A stretch of 64,000 bases of DNA from Bathynomus jamesi (taxonomy: Eukaryota; Arthropoda; Malacostraca; Isopoda; Cirolanidae). Positions within the stretch are counted from its first letter, which is position 1, and every line of letters begins with the position of its first letter. The stretch lies in the NCBI GenBank assembly GCA_023014485.1, contig JAJOZX010000940.1, positions 253,501 through 317,500 on the forward strand. Reading direction: 5' to 3'. Positions 42,430-53,749 of the stretch are shown here, piece after piece. The notes below the pieces were generated by a model. That model was not told the DNA's origin. It ran no database searches and was given only the letters and a program-made list of their open reading frames with translations. The position numbers and the translations under genes were made by a program.

Positions 42430-43687
42430 AAAAGGTCTATAAGAATTTTATTCATACAAATATTTTGTTAAATTGTAATTTAATCTTCAAAGAGGTCTCC
42501 ATCTGCTATGATACATTTGTGGATTCTTTCTGTGAAATTCTTCAATGTTCTTCTGAACATATCGAGTGGGATCCTTTTCAGTTGTTCATCTATTCTGCGG
42601 CCAAGGACATTCACATTTGGATCGCTGAAACCACGAGTGTAGAGTTTGTCACGTGAATAAGCCAAGCCAGAAATCATATGGGGTTAAATCAGATGATCTG
42701 GCTGGCCACTCGATGGGCCCTCGCCGCACAAGCCATCTTCTTTCAACGTTCGTATCTAGAATCTCACGGGCAGCTGCAGAGTAATGTGGCGGCGCTCCAT
42801 CATGTTCATAAAACCAATTCCTGCCAACGCCATTAGTAAATTGTGGCAAAACTTTGTCTATCCATTGTCTCTCTCGATGTGTCAAAGGAAACGAGCCCTG
42901 AATAACCAAATACACGCCCAAACTGTTAGTGTAGCCATTTTAACGGGTTTATCCAATCGTATTTTGGGATTTTTTTCGCCCAGTAGTAAACGTTGTTTGT
43001 TTCCTTTACTTGTTAAACCGAAGACACATTCATCTGAAAATCTGACCTTTCGAACGAAATCTGGACCACTGTTGAACTTCTGTCTCATTGTTGCAGCCGT
43101 TTATCAGAATCATCGTCGTATATGAGCTGAGAGTAAATGGGTTTGTAATCGTGGTACCCCTGTGATTTCAATATTTTTGCTACTGAAAATTTGAAAATAC
43201 CCAATTCCTGTGCGATTTTTCTCGTTAAAGTTGTTGGATCGACTTGAAAAGTGGCGAAGACATTTTCTTTGTTGTTGTCTCCTGTCGCCGTTACTGGCCT
43301 TTCGCTTCTTGAACGATCTTTTACTCTGCTCCCTGTTTCTAAAAGTTTGAACTTCCAGTATCGAAGAGTGGCTACATTTGGTGGTGGTTTATTATATTTT
43401 TCTTGAAATAAACGCCAACTTTCTTTACAATTATTACAAGAAACAGCCCACGATACAAGATACACCTTTTCTTCATTGCTGTATAATTGTATTCCATCCT
43501 TACTGACATGGCGCTGAGTGGGGCTAGGGCCTAGGGCCTTCCTGTTCTAGCCTAGGGTCATTCCTGGCCTTGTATAGTTGCTTTGAAAAGTATCGCATAC
43601 ACTGCAGTGATACTATTGGAATTTATTTATTATCAACAAATTATTTCTATGTATAAAATCCATCCTTAAGACTTTCCTCCCACCCTG
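42430..43687 (-). mobile_element. DD41D mariner-like transposon, left end lost
   Basis: The right end is a mariner tip (CAGGGTGGGAGGAAAGTC on the minus strand, ending at 43687, then TA). The transposase runs on the minus strand from about 43465 to 42480. HTH domain in 43085-43465; first Asp in VRFSDECVF; second in EHDGAPPHYS; third in LTPYDFWL, 41 residues after the second. All three Asp are present, but the frame shifts near 43085, 42900 and 42660. The left TIR cannot be found, and the LINE at 40155-42410 abuts where it should be. Confidence 0.78.
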
Positions 43688-43689
43688 TA

Positions 43690-44080
43690 TATGTGAGGAG
43701 AAAATATTCGCTAAAATTCCTTTTTAAAGTTTTGTGAATTAATCAATATACTTTCTCTGAACAAACACCAACTATTTTCATACCAAAATTTTCAATGCAA
43801 ATACGACATTTTATTTTTTATATAAATGTGTGTCCGTTAAATATTATATTTTATTTTGTTTCCTCCATTAAATTTCGCACTATTCGGATCATGATTTCGT
43901 TTTAGTTAAATAATCCCTGAATATTTGCAGATGCCAATGGAAAGGGATTAGCATTTTTGGAATATTCTTTACTTTTTTTTCCATTATAATTTTCTCTTGC
44001 ATTTTGATCTTTGGTTAATTTGCGTGTCTTAAATGTTTTGAGAATTCAGATAGTTTTAGTTGTTGTTGTTGTTGTTGTTG

Positions 44081-44126
<46 letters not shown>

Positions 44127-45569
44127 AATAAATTGGGCATATTGCGCTTGTTGTTGCAACTTTTGAAGGTGCACGCGAATTCTGATATATTACTGAACAT
44201 CTTATGTAACTGCCGATGTGTTTAGTGATAAAAATTTCGATTTTGCAACTGTCGCGCACTGTGTTGCGTATCAATTCTAATTGTTACCGTTGATTTTTAT
44301 TTTAATGATAATTATGCATGCAGTTTTGGATGAATAGTCTGCTCATTTTTTTACTATACTAAACATGTAATATGTACAGAAGGTTGACATCAATAAAGAG
44401 AAATCCATAAGGAAAAGCAAGATTTTACTCAAAATTAACAAACAAAAACATAGCTCACTTCACTTAACTAATAAAAGGGAATTATTGAGCATTAAGCACG
44501 TTTATATACAGTATCATACGCGTCACACCACAACACCGATACGCTATGTATTTACACTTGCCGGGTCACGCAGACACAGTTGCCAGAACAAGGTTTCCTT
44601 GACACCATACATTAGCCAATAACTTTTTATTTCTCATTTCATGCAGTTCTTATTTCTCATTTTAATATACCCGCAATATTTCAAGTATTTATGATAATAT
44701 AGAAAGTTATTGGAGGAATTTGTAGTTTGTATTTGGTATTTGGTATTTGAAGTTTATCATAGTAATTCCGTAACTAATATGAAGTGTTTATTTTCCATAT
44801 TTCTAGGGTGGACCTGAAACACCCTGTATTTCAAGACCGTACTAACTCACTGAGTGTTGATCGTATAATTTCTGAATGGCTACAATTACACTGCACGATA
44901 AAATTACAAACTTTTTCTGTCCTTTAAACGAAACGAAGTGATTTTTATAAATTTGGGTGCGCTGAGTTCAAATCTGATGTCAGAATACCTATGCCACCCA
45001 CCGTTTTGAAGGGACGTGTAATAAAAGTCTTATACACAGATTAGAATATATTGACAACCTCAACATAATTATTACAAGATCAGAACAACAATTAAAATCT
45101 TTTTGTTGATGTTTTTCGTTTGCACATACTCTCGATCTCGGGAGTTTCTCTTATGAGAAACCAACAATATTCAGCCAACATACTGGAATTCCACCTTCCC
45201 TGGAACCGCGTTTGATATAATTTGGATAATTTTTGCGAAACATTAACGTAGTTTTCTGGGAAAATGTTGAGAGTTAGAGAAAAAATAATAACATATTCGT
45301 AATCAGCGCATCAAAATACATATAAATCAGCAGAATTTGTGCAAAGGACAGAATTTGTGTTGTGCAGTGTTTAGCGACTCTCGCGAGCATTGCAAACAGA
45401 GCTACATTTGGAGAGGCCTTATTTTTTTTAAGTTTTCCATTTTTATATATCTTGACAATAAGAAATTGTGGTTTTAAAGTCTGCCAAAGATCATTAATGT
45501 AAATGTAGCTTGTCCCGTATGTGAAAGATGTTTCTGATGTACGGTAGGCTTATAGGTATGAAGTTTATA
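43690..45569. other. Unassigned sequence with one microsatellite
   Basis: No gene is recognised. (TTG)n followed by (TG)n occupies 44059-44122. A short mariner-like tip pair (AGGGTGGACC ... ACACCCTG) lies at about 44805-44828 without an element between. Confidence 0.45.
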
Positions 45570-46193
45570 CAGGGTGTCCCAGAATTAACTATCTATTTCA
45601 ATGAAATCGGACAAATTTTTTAAAAACACTTTTATTTATGTTTATCATGTTTAATATGTGTTAAAAATGTATAAATTTCTAAAAATTTTCAGAATTTTAT
45701 TTTCATAATTTTTTCATTATCTGGTCCAATGAAAGACCGTCTGAAGTCATAGAATGGCAAAGAGACTCTCCAAAAGTTAACGTGTGGCTTGGAATGACCA
45801 AATCCAAAATTTATGGCCCATTCTTCTTTGCGGAAGCAACTGTAACAGGTACCGTCTACCTTGATATGCTTCAGCAGTTTCTCGAACCACAGCTTCTTGA
45901 TGATGGCATTCTTGATAATGTTGTGTTTCAACAAGATGGAGCACCATAAATTTTGGATTTGGTCATTCCAAGCCACACGTTAACTTTTGGAGAGTCTCTC
46001 TGCCATTCTATGACTTCAGACGGTCTTTCATTGGACCAGATAATGAAAAAATTATGAAAATAAAATTATGAAAAAAATTTAGAAATTTATACATTTTTAA
46101 CACATATTAAACATGATAAACATAAATAAAAGTGTGTTTTTAAAAAATTTGTCCGATTTCATTGAAATAGATAGTTAATTCTGGGACACCCTC
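45570..46193 (+). mobile_element. Mariner-derived fold-back element with transposase sequence in both arms
   Basis: Tips CAGGGTGTCCCAGAATTAAC ... TTCTGGGACACCCT flanked by TA on both sides (45568-45569, 46194-46195). The arms are about 240 bp (45570-45816 and 45949-46193) and include coding sequence: the plus-strand transposase piece WSNERPSEVIEWQRD...PKVNVWLGMTKSKIYG in the left arm recurs inverted in the right arm. The loop continues the transposase to VVFQQDGAP (second catalytic Asp), where it stops. Non-autonomous; the rearrangement copied one end, with part of the gene, onto the other side. Confidence 0.85.
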
Positions 46194-46784
46194 TATCATG
46201 CCATTACTATATAATTATATATACGATAATGATATAATAATGATAATATTAAGAATATATTTGCACCTGATATCTCAACATCTTACATATGTAATTTGAT
46301 TCAAGAGTATATTTGCACCTGATATTATCCATCACCAGACATTTTTAAAGTTATATGTATAACACTTTATATTATTAAAGTAATTGAAAAAGACCGAAAA
46401 ATTATTTGCAAACAACATGACGGTTCGTCTTCTCCTTGTAACTCCTTGTAACACTTATGTTTAACGACGTGTAGGTTGTCAAATTCTGGATCATTGTAAG
46501 AAGGTAAATTTCTCACAAATATTGTGACTATACCCCTCTGCATGGGGTATCTCGCCTTTTCTCCTTTGTTATCTGTTAATATCTCCAATTCGAGATATCA
46601 TTTTTATAACTTAAATACTGTTCTCCTTACTTGTTGGCCATTTTCACTTATTTTTGGTCGCATTTGATATTTTTCACAGCCGATTCCAGGAAAACTTCTA
46701 CTAATTGTATTAAACATTCACCTGCCATTCTAGTTATTTTATTCAAATTTCTGAAGATTATCCAAGCCATAGCAACAATGAATA
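46194..46784. other. Unassigned sequence
   Basis: A repeated phrase TATTTGCACCTGATAT occurs at about 46258 and 46310, with no other structure. It may include the eroded 5' end of the Jockey LINE. Confidence 0.4.
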
Positions 46785-49078
46785 ATGTACCTTTCTGTAC
46801 TGTTGCCTTTCTATACCCTCTACTTTCTCTATACTCAATTTCACTCCAAAGGTGGATGTTGCGCATATACAGTATATGTACGCAATGACCTAATTTGTTC
46901 TCATATTCCTGAACTCAAATCTTCCGAATTCTATACCTTCTGGTTACGGCTTACATGCCAATCTCAAACTAAATACATCTGTGTTATTTACCTTTCTTCT
47001 AATTCTACTGACTATCCAAAATTCTTTGACTACCTCACTTCCAAAGTGGAATGCATTCTTTCCCGCTCTCCCTTTGCTGAAATCTCCATTTTAGGAGATT
47101 TTAATGTTCACCACCACCTTTGGTTTCCCTCCCATTTCACTAACATCCCTGGTGAACTAGCTTACAACTTTTCTATCCTAAATGACCTAGAGCAGATTGT
47201 ATCCCCGATCGCCTTGGAAGTAGCCCCAACATTCTGGATTTATTTCTTACCTCTCATCCTTCTTCTTACGTTGTGAAACTTTTTTTCTCCGTTGGACTCC
47301 TCCGACCACAATCTTATATCTGTTTCCTCTCCTATCTTTCCAATCCGGCCTTTGGATCCTCCCAAGGGGAGGCACCTTTGGTACATTGGCACCGTTGATT
47401 GAGACTCTTGGGCAGTACTTCTCTGATTTCCCATGGAATGATTACTCCTCCCGTGGCCGAGACCCTTCCGAGTGTGCTGAGCGCATCACGGAGGTGATTC
47501 TCTCAGACATGGTGCGTACATTTCATTTTCTATTCTTACTACTAATGCAAAAAACCTTGGTTTAACATTACTTGTTCTAATGCTATCCGCAACAGAGAGG
47601 AGTCTTTCAGAAGATACCGTCGCCATCCAACTCCTGACTCTCACTCGGCTTATATTACTGCCCGAAATCGTGCAAAATCTGTTCTTCGACTTGTCAAAAA
47701 TTCCTTCATCAGACAAAAATGTGAAAATCTATCCAATTCTAATTCTTCTCGCTCTTTCTGGCATCTAGCTAAGAACCTCTTCAACAACTTTATTTCCTCT
47801 TCTTTCCCTCCTCTTTTCCATTCCGACGGCTCAGTTGCAGTCTCTTCTCCTGACAAAGCTAAACTCTTCGCTCAAACTTTCGCTTACAATTCAACCCTGG
47901 ACGATTCCGGTGCTGTTCCTCCATCTCCTCCTCCCTTTGACTTTATTATATCTGAAATTAGAATCTCTTTCAAAGATGTTCTTTCTGCCCTATCTGGGTT
48001 CATCTCTAGGAAGACGTACTGTCCTGATGGTGTTCCTCCTGTTGTTCTTAAGAACTGTGCTCCGGTGCTGACACCTGCCTAGGCAAACTCTTTCGTCTTT
48101 GTCTCTCATCTGGTACTTTTCCTTCCTGTTGGAAGTTCGCTTTCATTCAGCCTGTCCCAAAGAATGGTGACCACTCTCAACCCTCCAACTATCGTCCAAT
48201 TGCTTTGATTTTTTTCCTTTCTCAAGGGTTTGAGTCTATCCTTAATAGGTAGAGTCTTAAACACCTTTCTTTCCACAGTCTTCTTTCAGATCGTCAGTAT
48301 GGGTTCCGCAAGGGACTCTCTACTAGCGATCTTCTTGCATATCTCTCTGACTCTTGGCCACCCTCCTTTCGGGATTTCGGTGAAACTTTTGCTATTGCGC
48401 TAGACATATCAAAAGCGTTTCATAGTCTCGCACAAATCTTTAATTTTCAAACTGCCCTCCTTCGGTTTTTATCCTTCTATCTGTGCCTTCATCTCTAACT
48501 TCCTTTCTGGCCGATCTATAGCTGTGGTTGTCGATGGCCACTGTTCTTCTCCTAAAGCTATCAACAGTGGTATTCCTCAGTAGTGTTCCTCATCCACTCT
48601 TTTCCTTTTATTTATTAATGATCTTTTAATTCGCACTTCCTGTCCTATTCACTCCTATTCTGACGATTCCACTTCTCCACCCGCTTCACAAAGCATCCCT
48701 CTCAACAGTCATTCCATGTTTCGTGTAGGACCTCAAAAACTCAAAAACCTCAAAAACTCTGTTCCTCCATCTGTCTACTCGTCACAGTCTTCCACACGAT
48801 TATCCCCTTACCTTCAACAACACATAACTCAATCCTTCCTTTTCTCTTAACATTCTTGGTTCCTTTTCTCTTGATCTTTCCTGGAAAGATCACATATACT
48901 CTCTTTCCAAAAGAGCTTGTAAGAGGTTAGGTGTGCTGTACTGCCTCCCTACTTAACCGGGTGGAATCGAAAGTTTTTCGTCTCATCAATTCCCCGCCTC
49001 TTATTGACTGTCTTCAATCTCTCTCTCTTCGCCGTAACAGACCTAACTGTGTATTCAATCATTTTATTCTACTCTTTT
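46785..49078 (+). pseudogene. Jockey-type LINE ORF2 (endonuclease and reverse transcriptase)
   Basis: A continuous but frame-broken ORF2. Endonuclease blocks: KGGCCAYTVYVRNDL, TDYPKFFDYLTSKVE, AEISILGDFNVHH, LDLFLTS-like, SSDHNLISVS. Linker: FPWNDYSS, AERITEVI, FWHLAKN. RT: YCPDGVPPVVLKNC, QYGFRKGLSTSDLLAYLSDS, ALDISKAFH, GIPQ-CSSSTLFLLFIND, then SYSDDST for the usual SYADDST box. The C-terminal thumb is deleted near 48700 and the element is cut at about 49078. The block wording is that of Jockey-group LINEs common in decapods (recognised from memory). Confidence 0.8.
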
Positions 49079-49083
49079 AGATT

Positions 49084-50235
49084 CGTTCCATGAACAGTGA
49101 TGTGGCTGTTGTTTTGTGCGGGCAAATGGCCAGCCTTCCTCCAGGCGTTGAAGTATGGCTCGTACTCGGGAGGAGCAAAAGCTTGAAACAACTCTGTCTG
49201 AATGATTTGGTCGAAGGTTTGGATGCAGATATGGATCGTGCGCTCCCATCTTCCATACTTTCACAGGATGTGATACCATGTCGTCGTTCTTCGGGAAAGG
49301 AAAGGTTACGGCTTGGAACATATGGAGGAACTTCGGAGAAGAAATGACGCAGACGATGAAAAACCTGACGATGAAAGACCTCTCCCCGACCAGAGAGGGG
49401 GATGAAAGCTTCCAAACCGTTCAACGATTCGTGTGCCGCCTTTACTACAAAGCCTTTGGACTGAAACAAGTCATTCTACCACAAAACCACCAAAATAGAA
49501 TGCCTCCCACCAAGTGGATGCTCTGTTACTACATTCGAACAGAGCCCTCTATCAGGCGTCCATCTGGGCCAGAAATGGCACTCCTCTTCTGGAAATGCCA
49601 TCTCCAGAAGAGTATGGATGGAAGAAGACCTTAGGCCAGTCATGGACAACCTAGGCTAGTGAGTGGGCCGCATGAGTGGCCTTCCTTCATCTCAGTGGGC
49701 CGCATGAGTGGCCTTCCTTCATCTCAGTGGGCCGCAAGATTAAAAATGTGTACAGTATGTGCGCTAAACATGGTCCCACGAATATGCTTAAATACATTTA
49801 ATACAGTCCGAAAATTTCATAGTTAGAGAAAATTATTATTTATATATTAATTGAATTGTGATCAACTTCAAATATTAAAGTAAAGGAACATTTTTAATAA
49901 TATAATAATTAATATAAAGAAATTTTGTTAAATCAAACAAAATTATCACTAGATTGTGAAAATATTAATATAAATTCCCAAATTTTCATTCATGTGGACA
50001 ATGGCTAGTAAAATGTCTCTATGTCTCTTGGGCCGCACTCAGAAACCTGATGGGCCGCAGGTTGCCCACCAATGCCTTAGACACTCCCTCCTAGAGTCCC
50101 CGTTGGATGTCCCAGCCACCTTTTGTACCAACTCAGCAATGCAGATGCAAAAGTCCATGTCGCTCCTGCACTTGTAAACAGTCTGGACTCACTTTTACTC
50201 GGCTGTGCACTTGTCCCTGTGAGAAGTGAAGATGA
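49084..50235 (+). pseudogene. PIN/XPG-like nuclease and CXC-domain fragment (element E), split by a MITE
   Basis: Reads LPPGVEVWLVLG, LCLNDLVEGL, then in another frame FHTFTGCDTMSSFFGKGKVT. This is the GCD-T-S-FxGKGK motif of PIN/XPG-like domains, also seen as FTGCDSTSRIFSIGKAK in the 55147-60467 element. The frame continues to 49634, is interrupted by a MITE (49637-50074), and resumes with a Cys-rich end (about 50140-50230: CRCKSPCRSCTCK, LCTCPCEK), a CXC/tesmin-like pattern. The N-terminal part is missing and no TIRs were found. A distant relative of element C, in the opposite orientation. Confidence 0.65.
49637..50074. mobile_element. hAT-type MITE
   Basis: Tips CAGTCATGGACAACCT ... AGGTTGCCCACCAATG, flanks CCTTAGGC (49629-49636) and CCTTAGAC (50075-50082), 7 of 8 matching. 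A short direct repeat, GTGGGCCGCATGAGTGGCCT, occurs near the left end. Non-coding. Confidence 0.72.
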
Positions 50236-50843
50236 ACGGGTGAGCTCACGAATATAATCTTCACGAACGCCTAATAAAGCTCTGTAGTCATGATCATTCC
50301 CGATGTCACTAAAACCTTGCAAACCAATTCGTTTCATTGAGCCTTCCAATCTGATATATCATACGATGGGGTTTTTTTTTTGTCGAAAATCTTGGTCGTA
50401 ACCTTGTTTATGGGTGAAGGTCACAGTTCAGGTCATCACAAGTATCACGTACCATCACGTTTGATATGATAGGCCACACAGCATAGTTTATGCTATTTTT
50501 AGAGAAAACAAATTGAGTGGTCACCTAACTGAACTGACAATATGACCTCGTGTGTGTGACCTGGTGACATGAAGGGTTGCACGTGTCCTACAAGGTGCCT
50601 TTATTTTACTGCAAAGATCATTTTGACCCAGAGCCAGCTTTCTAGACCATTTTGGAGCCGATCTAGTCAATTTTAGCATTTGACCTTGAAACTTTGATTG
50701 ACCTTGACCTTGGTACCTTTGCCCTTATGGGTAAAAAATTTTCGGTTATCCTATGGAACATCTGTACCAAAATTCAAACTTTTGACCATTGTTGCTGCAA
50801 ATTTGCAAATATTCCCCTGATTACTGACAAAGCAAGAACATTT
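50236..50843. other. Unassigned sequence with many TGACCT half-sites
   Basis: No gene is supported. Between 50395 and 50720 TGACCT/AGGTCA-like hexamers recur (for example AAGGTCACAGTTCAGGTCA, TTGATTGACCTTGACCTTGG). Confidence 0.4.
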
Positions 50844-51332
50844 GGAGCAATCCAAGAATGAGCACCCCAAAGTCCCCAATCAAAGAAAAAGCACCCCAGT
50901 TAGACCCCAATCCAAATCAAAGGATTTTAACATCAGCATTCCTCGAAAACTTTGTCCAGGTCATTGCTTGATCGCACTTAGCACACAGCATCACTTTTTT
51001 AATAAGATTTTTTCCCTTACACCAATTTATTACTGGCAATGAATCTTCACTGCCACGTTAGGTCAACTGTACGCCCCTTAACGATTGGTTAGGTTAAGTC
51101 GTGATATTTTCGTTAAAACTAACGAAAATATCACGACTTAACCTAACCAATCGTTAAGGGCGTACAATTAACCTAACCGGGCATTCAATTAACCAATTTA
51201 GAGCAATTAACTCCATTTTAACTCACTTTTAACTCCATTTTAGAGCAATCCAAGAATAACCACCCTCGTTCGACCCCAATCCAAGAAAAAGCACCCTAAA
51301 TTGATTTGGGATGCTTATTCTTGGATTGCTCC
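50844..51332. mobile_element. Fold-back element 4
   Basis: Tips GGAGCAATCCAAGAAT ... ATTCTTGGATTGCTCC with a perfect 8-bp duplication GAACATTT (50836-50843, 51333-51340). Centred near 51118 is a perfect-looking hairpin of two arms GTACGCCCCTTAACGATTGG...GATATTTTCGTT, the same core as fold-back elements 1-3. Subterminal CAATCCAAGAAAAAGCACCC-type units recur in direct orientation near both ends. Confidence 0.85.
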
Positions 51333-51399
51333 GAACATTTTTCTAAACGCATTCCATGATGGTATTAACCTCGTTAACCTCGTTCAGGTTCCGTGTGTT

Positions 51400-51690
51400 G
51401 GTCACTCTTCACACGAAGGTCAAGCTGGTGGCCCCGCCTCTAGGCCTGGTTTGGTGGAGTAGCGAGTTGCTCTCTTGCGCTCTCCACCACACATAGCCAG
51501 GTACACCCGGCTCATCTGGTACCGTCCTGAGCTAGGCATCTAGTCTTCTCTTAAAGACTTCAGCTTTGACCCCTGTAACGTTTCTGAGGTCCTCTGGAAG
51601 CTGATTAAAAAGTCTTGGCCCCCTGACAACCAAGCCATTTTCCTTCAGTGTTGAGGAGGTCCCTTGTCGGGCCAAAAAATTATAATCTTT
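51400..51690 (-). pseudogene. CR1-type LINE 3' end fragment
   Basis: Minus strand: QGTSSTLKENGLVVRGPRLF, then LPEDLRNVTG, a VFKRRLDA-like segment, and PDEPGVPGY. It is homologous to the end of the LINE at 39660-39900. 5'-truncated, with one frame change. Confidence 0.75.
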
Positions 51691-51947
51691 AGATATTCAT
51701 CCGATCATCGGTACATATTTAAGCCTACAGCCCGGGTCTTCTAAATACAGTAGTGGATCTACTTTCCTAATAGCTACAAACAGTGTATTATTAATATAAT
51801 GGGTAAGGCCACTTAAATGTAATCAAAACAGGGATGGAAAAGTTTTTGCGCTTCACCTTAATGCATTAATATTTTTTTAACCAACATCAACCTCATTATA
51901 TTAATTGTCTACCTAAATACCATATATCAAAACGAATACAATATTCA

Positions 51948-53315
51948 TTAACAATCTCGTGTTGGTATCTGAACATCGGGATGGAGACTACTCAAAAGAA
52001 CCATAGCCTTGGATAAGAAGTGAGGGTCACAGCAGTCTGTCCTGTATATTTGAACACCAGTTTCGTGCAGCTGCTTGGTTGCCTTGCATTCTTCAGGAAG
52101 CTCTCTGCGATTTTGGCGGATTGTACCAACTATGCTGCTTTTTTTCTGTGCCAGTCGTATAGCAAGGTCCAGTGATGTGAAGTAATTGTCACAGGTGACG
52201 TTGTAACCTTGCTTGAACACTGGAGTCAACAGTTTCAATACTACATCAGTAGCCACGCTAACATCGGCATTTCTGGTATCATCCTTTCCAAGGTAAGGGA
52301 AGCCATTGAACAAATACTTATTCTCCACATCTACTGCCATCCAAAACTTCAAGCTAAACTTGTCTGGCTTGTTCGCCATGTATTGGATAAATTTGCAGCG
52401 TGCTTTGCAAGGCAACAACTGCTCATCTACCGTGACATACTGATGGGGAATAAACGCCTTTTGGCAATTGTCAATGAAAGGGTACCATAGTTGTGATGCC
52501 AAACAAAACTTATCTTGTGCTAGATTTCGCCGCCTCTCAGTTTTCAGATCAAAACGAAGGTATTTCATGATTTCCAAGAATCGATTGCGTGGCATAGTTT
52601 TGTTGAATATAGGACACCCCCAGGAGCCATTCCACATACTCTTGATGGGTAAGTTATGTCCACCAATGACACCACGAGCGATGACAAGACCAATGAACTT
52701 ATCCAATTCATCTAATGTCACAGACCAGTTGGGATCACCTGTAGCTCGTTGGCCTTCAGCATTTGTATACTTTTGGATGTTTCTCATCATTGGTTCATCA
52801 AAGAGAATTCTGGATGATGAAAGTGGGCTATCCTAGATGACACGTGTTGTGGAATATGCAGTAGGACCAGAACGAATCCGTACAATGTTTTGCTGTTGCA
52901 GGCGTCCTCACACAGTCTGCGATGCGGCAGCCCACCGCCAAGATGATCCATCTTTACCTATAACTTCTCCAACACCCACTGCATCTGCTCCACTGCCACC
53001 TTGTGCGGGTTTATCATTTTCTCTACGTCCAGGACGTGTCCCACGACCTTGATCTCGTCGAAGACCACGGCATTGCCCACGACTACCTCGCCCACGGGCT
53101 CGTCTACGATGATTGCCATGAGTGGGTAAAGGTACAGTGGGCTCCTCATCGCCAGATTCAGAGGAAGAAGAAGACTCAGTTTCAGCCGCTGCCTGAACTG
53201 CAGCATTCACTATATCATCTGACTCACTGTCTGATGCATCACAATCAGAGGCATCGGATGGAATATTTCGAAGTTGCTCTAATGCCTGCTCTACAGAGAG
53301 TCCTTTGCGAGACAT
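51948..53315 (-). pseudogene. piggyBac-type transposase
   Basis: Minus strand. 53315-52908 encodes an acidic N-terminus (MSRKGLSVEQALEQLRNI, then Asp/Ser/Glu-rich) and an Arg/Gly-rich tract. After a frameshift near 52800-52900, 52790-51948 encodes the DDE_Tnp_1_7 domain: LDKFIGLVIARGV, FDLKTERRRNLAQDKF, TVDEQLLPCKARCKF (first Asp), GYNVTCDNYFTSL (second Asp) and LLSSLHPDVQIP. It stops at 51948 before the third Asp and the C-terminal Cys-rich domain, so the 3' part is missing. A CCCTTTAGG-type tip next to TTAG at about 53600-53612 may be the upstream end. Palindromes GCGTCAWTTGACGC lie at 53464-53477 and 53640-53653. Confidence 0.85.
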
Positions 53316-53749
53316 AGTGTTATATATTTATTTATATTTATCTATATTATTATTTATTATTATTTATATATTTATTTATCTGAAATGGGAAAGAAATGGT
53401 TATTAGACAGGAATATATTGACGAAATGAACAAACAAATAAAATCGAGCCATATATTGTATATGCGTCATTTGACGCACCTGGTCCTTCAGGGTAGTGGT
53501 CTCTCTCATAGGTTTTCTGTATCAGATGAAACGATGAAATTGACCATGAATATAGATGCCATTGAAATATTAAAAGTCACGAAAGATGAGGTATGAAGGC
53601 CTAAAGGGTTAGACTTATAGGCAAAAAAAAAAGAAAATTGCGTCAATTGACGCATGTGTTAAAAGAAAATATCTAAAAAATGAACATTGCAGAATTTAAC
53701 AAGATTACATGATTAAGCTTACTTACTTTATGTTACTTTAGGTGAGTTC

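Noticed and set aside
44059..44122. CRISPR-like or satellite array
   Set aside because: A simple (TTG)n(TG)n microsatellite without spacers.
44805..44828. Mariner element end
   Set aside because: A tip-like pair occurs within 25 bp, with no TIRs or transposase around it.
45689..45976. 95-codon minus-strand ORF
   Set aside because: It is the mirror image of the plus-strand transposase piece, created by the inverted arms of the fold-back element.
50077..50349. 90-codon minus-strand ORF starting MEGSMKRIGLQGFSDIG
   Set aside because: It lies partly over the plus-strand CXC segment of element E and I recognise no family; the N-terminal 40 residues might be real, but nothing supports it.
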